In this document: positions 63,327 through 64,000 of the stretch, piece after piece | Numbering within the stretch: position 1 is the first letter of the stretch | How the letters are laid out: each line of letters starts with the position of its first letter | Source of the DNA: Paracamarosporium sp. OC-R06-R3 | Taxonomy: Eukaryota; Ascomycota; Dothideomycetes; Pleosporales; Didymosphaeriaceae | Reading direction: 5' to 3' | Assembly (NCBI GenBank): GCA_019828545.1 | Contig: JACVRA010000099.1 | Coordinates: 158,426 to 222,425 of the forward strand | DNA: 64,000 bases | Made by a program: the position numbers and the translations under genes | The notes under the pieces: model-generated | What the model saw: only the letters and a program-made list of their open reading frames with translations | Told to the model about the DNA's origin: nothing | The model's database searches: none

Positions 63327-64000
63327 GCGCACATCATTGCTTGGCTGTTGAATTTTAAGATATGATTTGCATATGGGTTTTGCATTGGTGCTGGATAGAT
63401 GGATTCGGACTTTACATTCTACTTCACTATATGAAAAATGTCATCCATGAAGATGGCATGCCCTGTAGGCTTAGTCATTACAAATGTTCATACTGGCTTC
63501 TCATGATTTATTTTATTACGTACACGTCTCACCTAGTCTGCAAGTGTCTCGTTGTGCTGTGTTGCAAAACAGAACGGCCCCAGGCGTTCCGTCGGAGTAT
63601 TGGGCGGTGTCCGATAAGCGCAATCTCCGCAAAAGTGATCTGCGCGGCCTCCGTTGAGTGCGTGTGTCATATCACGCGCCTTTTTTTGTTTACTACTTCA
63701 GTGGCACTGTAGAAGAAGATCTGGTGTTAAATATTGCTGTTGAAAGGTGGTAATGCGGAAGTCACACCCTCCAACAACGCCAGGTGATGTTTCCCCACTG
63801 CTATTCCAGTCGACGTGCATGAGATTACTGTATCACTGTGGCCGAAGTGCAGACAACGTGCGTCGAATCAATTTCCATACTTTCCGCTACTATCAATTCA
63901 TGTGACTATGTTATGGTCGTTGTTGTGTATCCATTCGAAACTTAACCTTACGTCATGTTGCCTATTCGAGTACCGTGTCTTGGCAGTCAATGCACGTCGT
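63327..64000. other. 3' flank at window end
   Basis: About 670 bases downstream of the repeat-protein gene. An ORF at 63362-63712 (+) is Cys/Trp-rich but unlike a real protein. No gene seen up to the edge. Confidence 0.4.

Noticed and set aside
63362..63712. 116-codon frame near the window end
   Set aside because: Excess Cys/Trp/His and no conserved pattern; looks like random 3' flank.

Overview
The window is nuclear DNA of a filamentous ascomycete, most likely a dothideomycete of the Pleosporales type. The signs are many small introns (mostly 46-60 bases, GT..AG, with CTAAC/CTAAT-like branch sites), genes on both strands with short spacers, a HET-domain allorecognition protein, secreted plant-wall enzymes, and conserved lineage proteins of no known function. 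I see no operons, CRISPR arrays, rRNA, convincing tRNA or intact transposons. The placement in Pleosporales is an inference from protein flavour; no species call is possible. Two unresolved bases lie at 18750-18751.

Layout. 0-10 kb: 3' end of a CYP52-like P450, a HET protein, an alpha/beta hydrolase, a lineage-specific basic protein, and a tiny stand-alone cytochrome b5 ending in AKL. 10-19 kb: a secreted GH5 beta-mannanase, a DsbA/FrnE-type thiol oxidoreductase, a SAM methyltransferase, a long coiled-coil protein and an AT-hook protein. 19-30 kb: the divergent mitochondrial pair AIM24/ATM1, a small Arg-rich protein, an HSL-type esterase, and the divergent pair PEX7 / AlkB-like dioxygenase (CUE + AlkB + GRF finger). 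30-43 kb: a kelch membrane protein, a decayed gene fragment, then a metabolic group: P450, MFS sugar-type transporter, peroxisomal (AKL) acyl-CoA/4-coumarate-CoA-ligase-like enzyme and a 3-hydroxyacyl-CoA-dehydrogenase-like enzyme. 43-53 kb: a mitochondrial peroxiredoxin divergent from SKN7 (HSF-type DNA-binding domain plus response-regulator receiver), then eIF2B-epsilon and an Ariadne-type RBR ubiquitin ligase. 54-64 kb: an FAD monooxygenase, an HST2-type sirtuin, a single-pass Ser/Thr-rich membrane protein, and a secreted protein with about 21 acidic hexapeptide repeats encoded by an 18-bp minisatellite.

How the genes may work together (inference). A peroxisomal theme recurs: PEX7, two proteins ending in AKL, and a beta-oxidation-like dehydrogenase. 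A redox theme is also present: SKN7 beside a peroxiredoxin, and ATM1/AIM24. The P450-transporter-CoA ligase-dehydrogenase block is the best candidate for an uncharacterised small pathway. Gene models were assembled by hand from reading frames and splice signals. Where exon phases close exactly on family motifs I rate them high; none has been checked against transcripts or databases.
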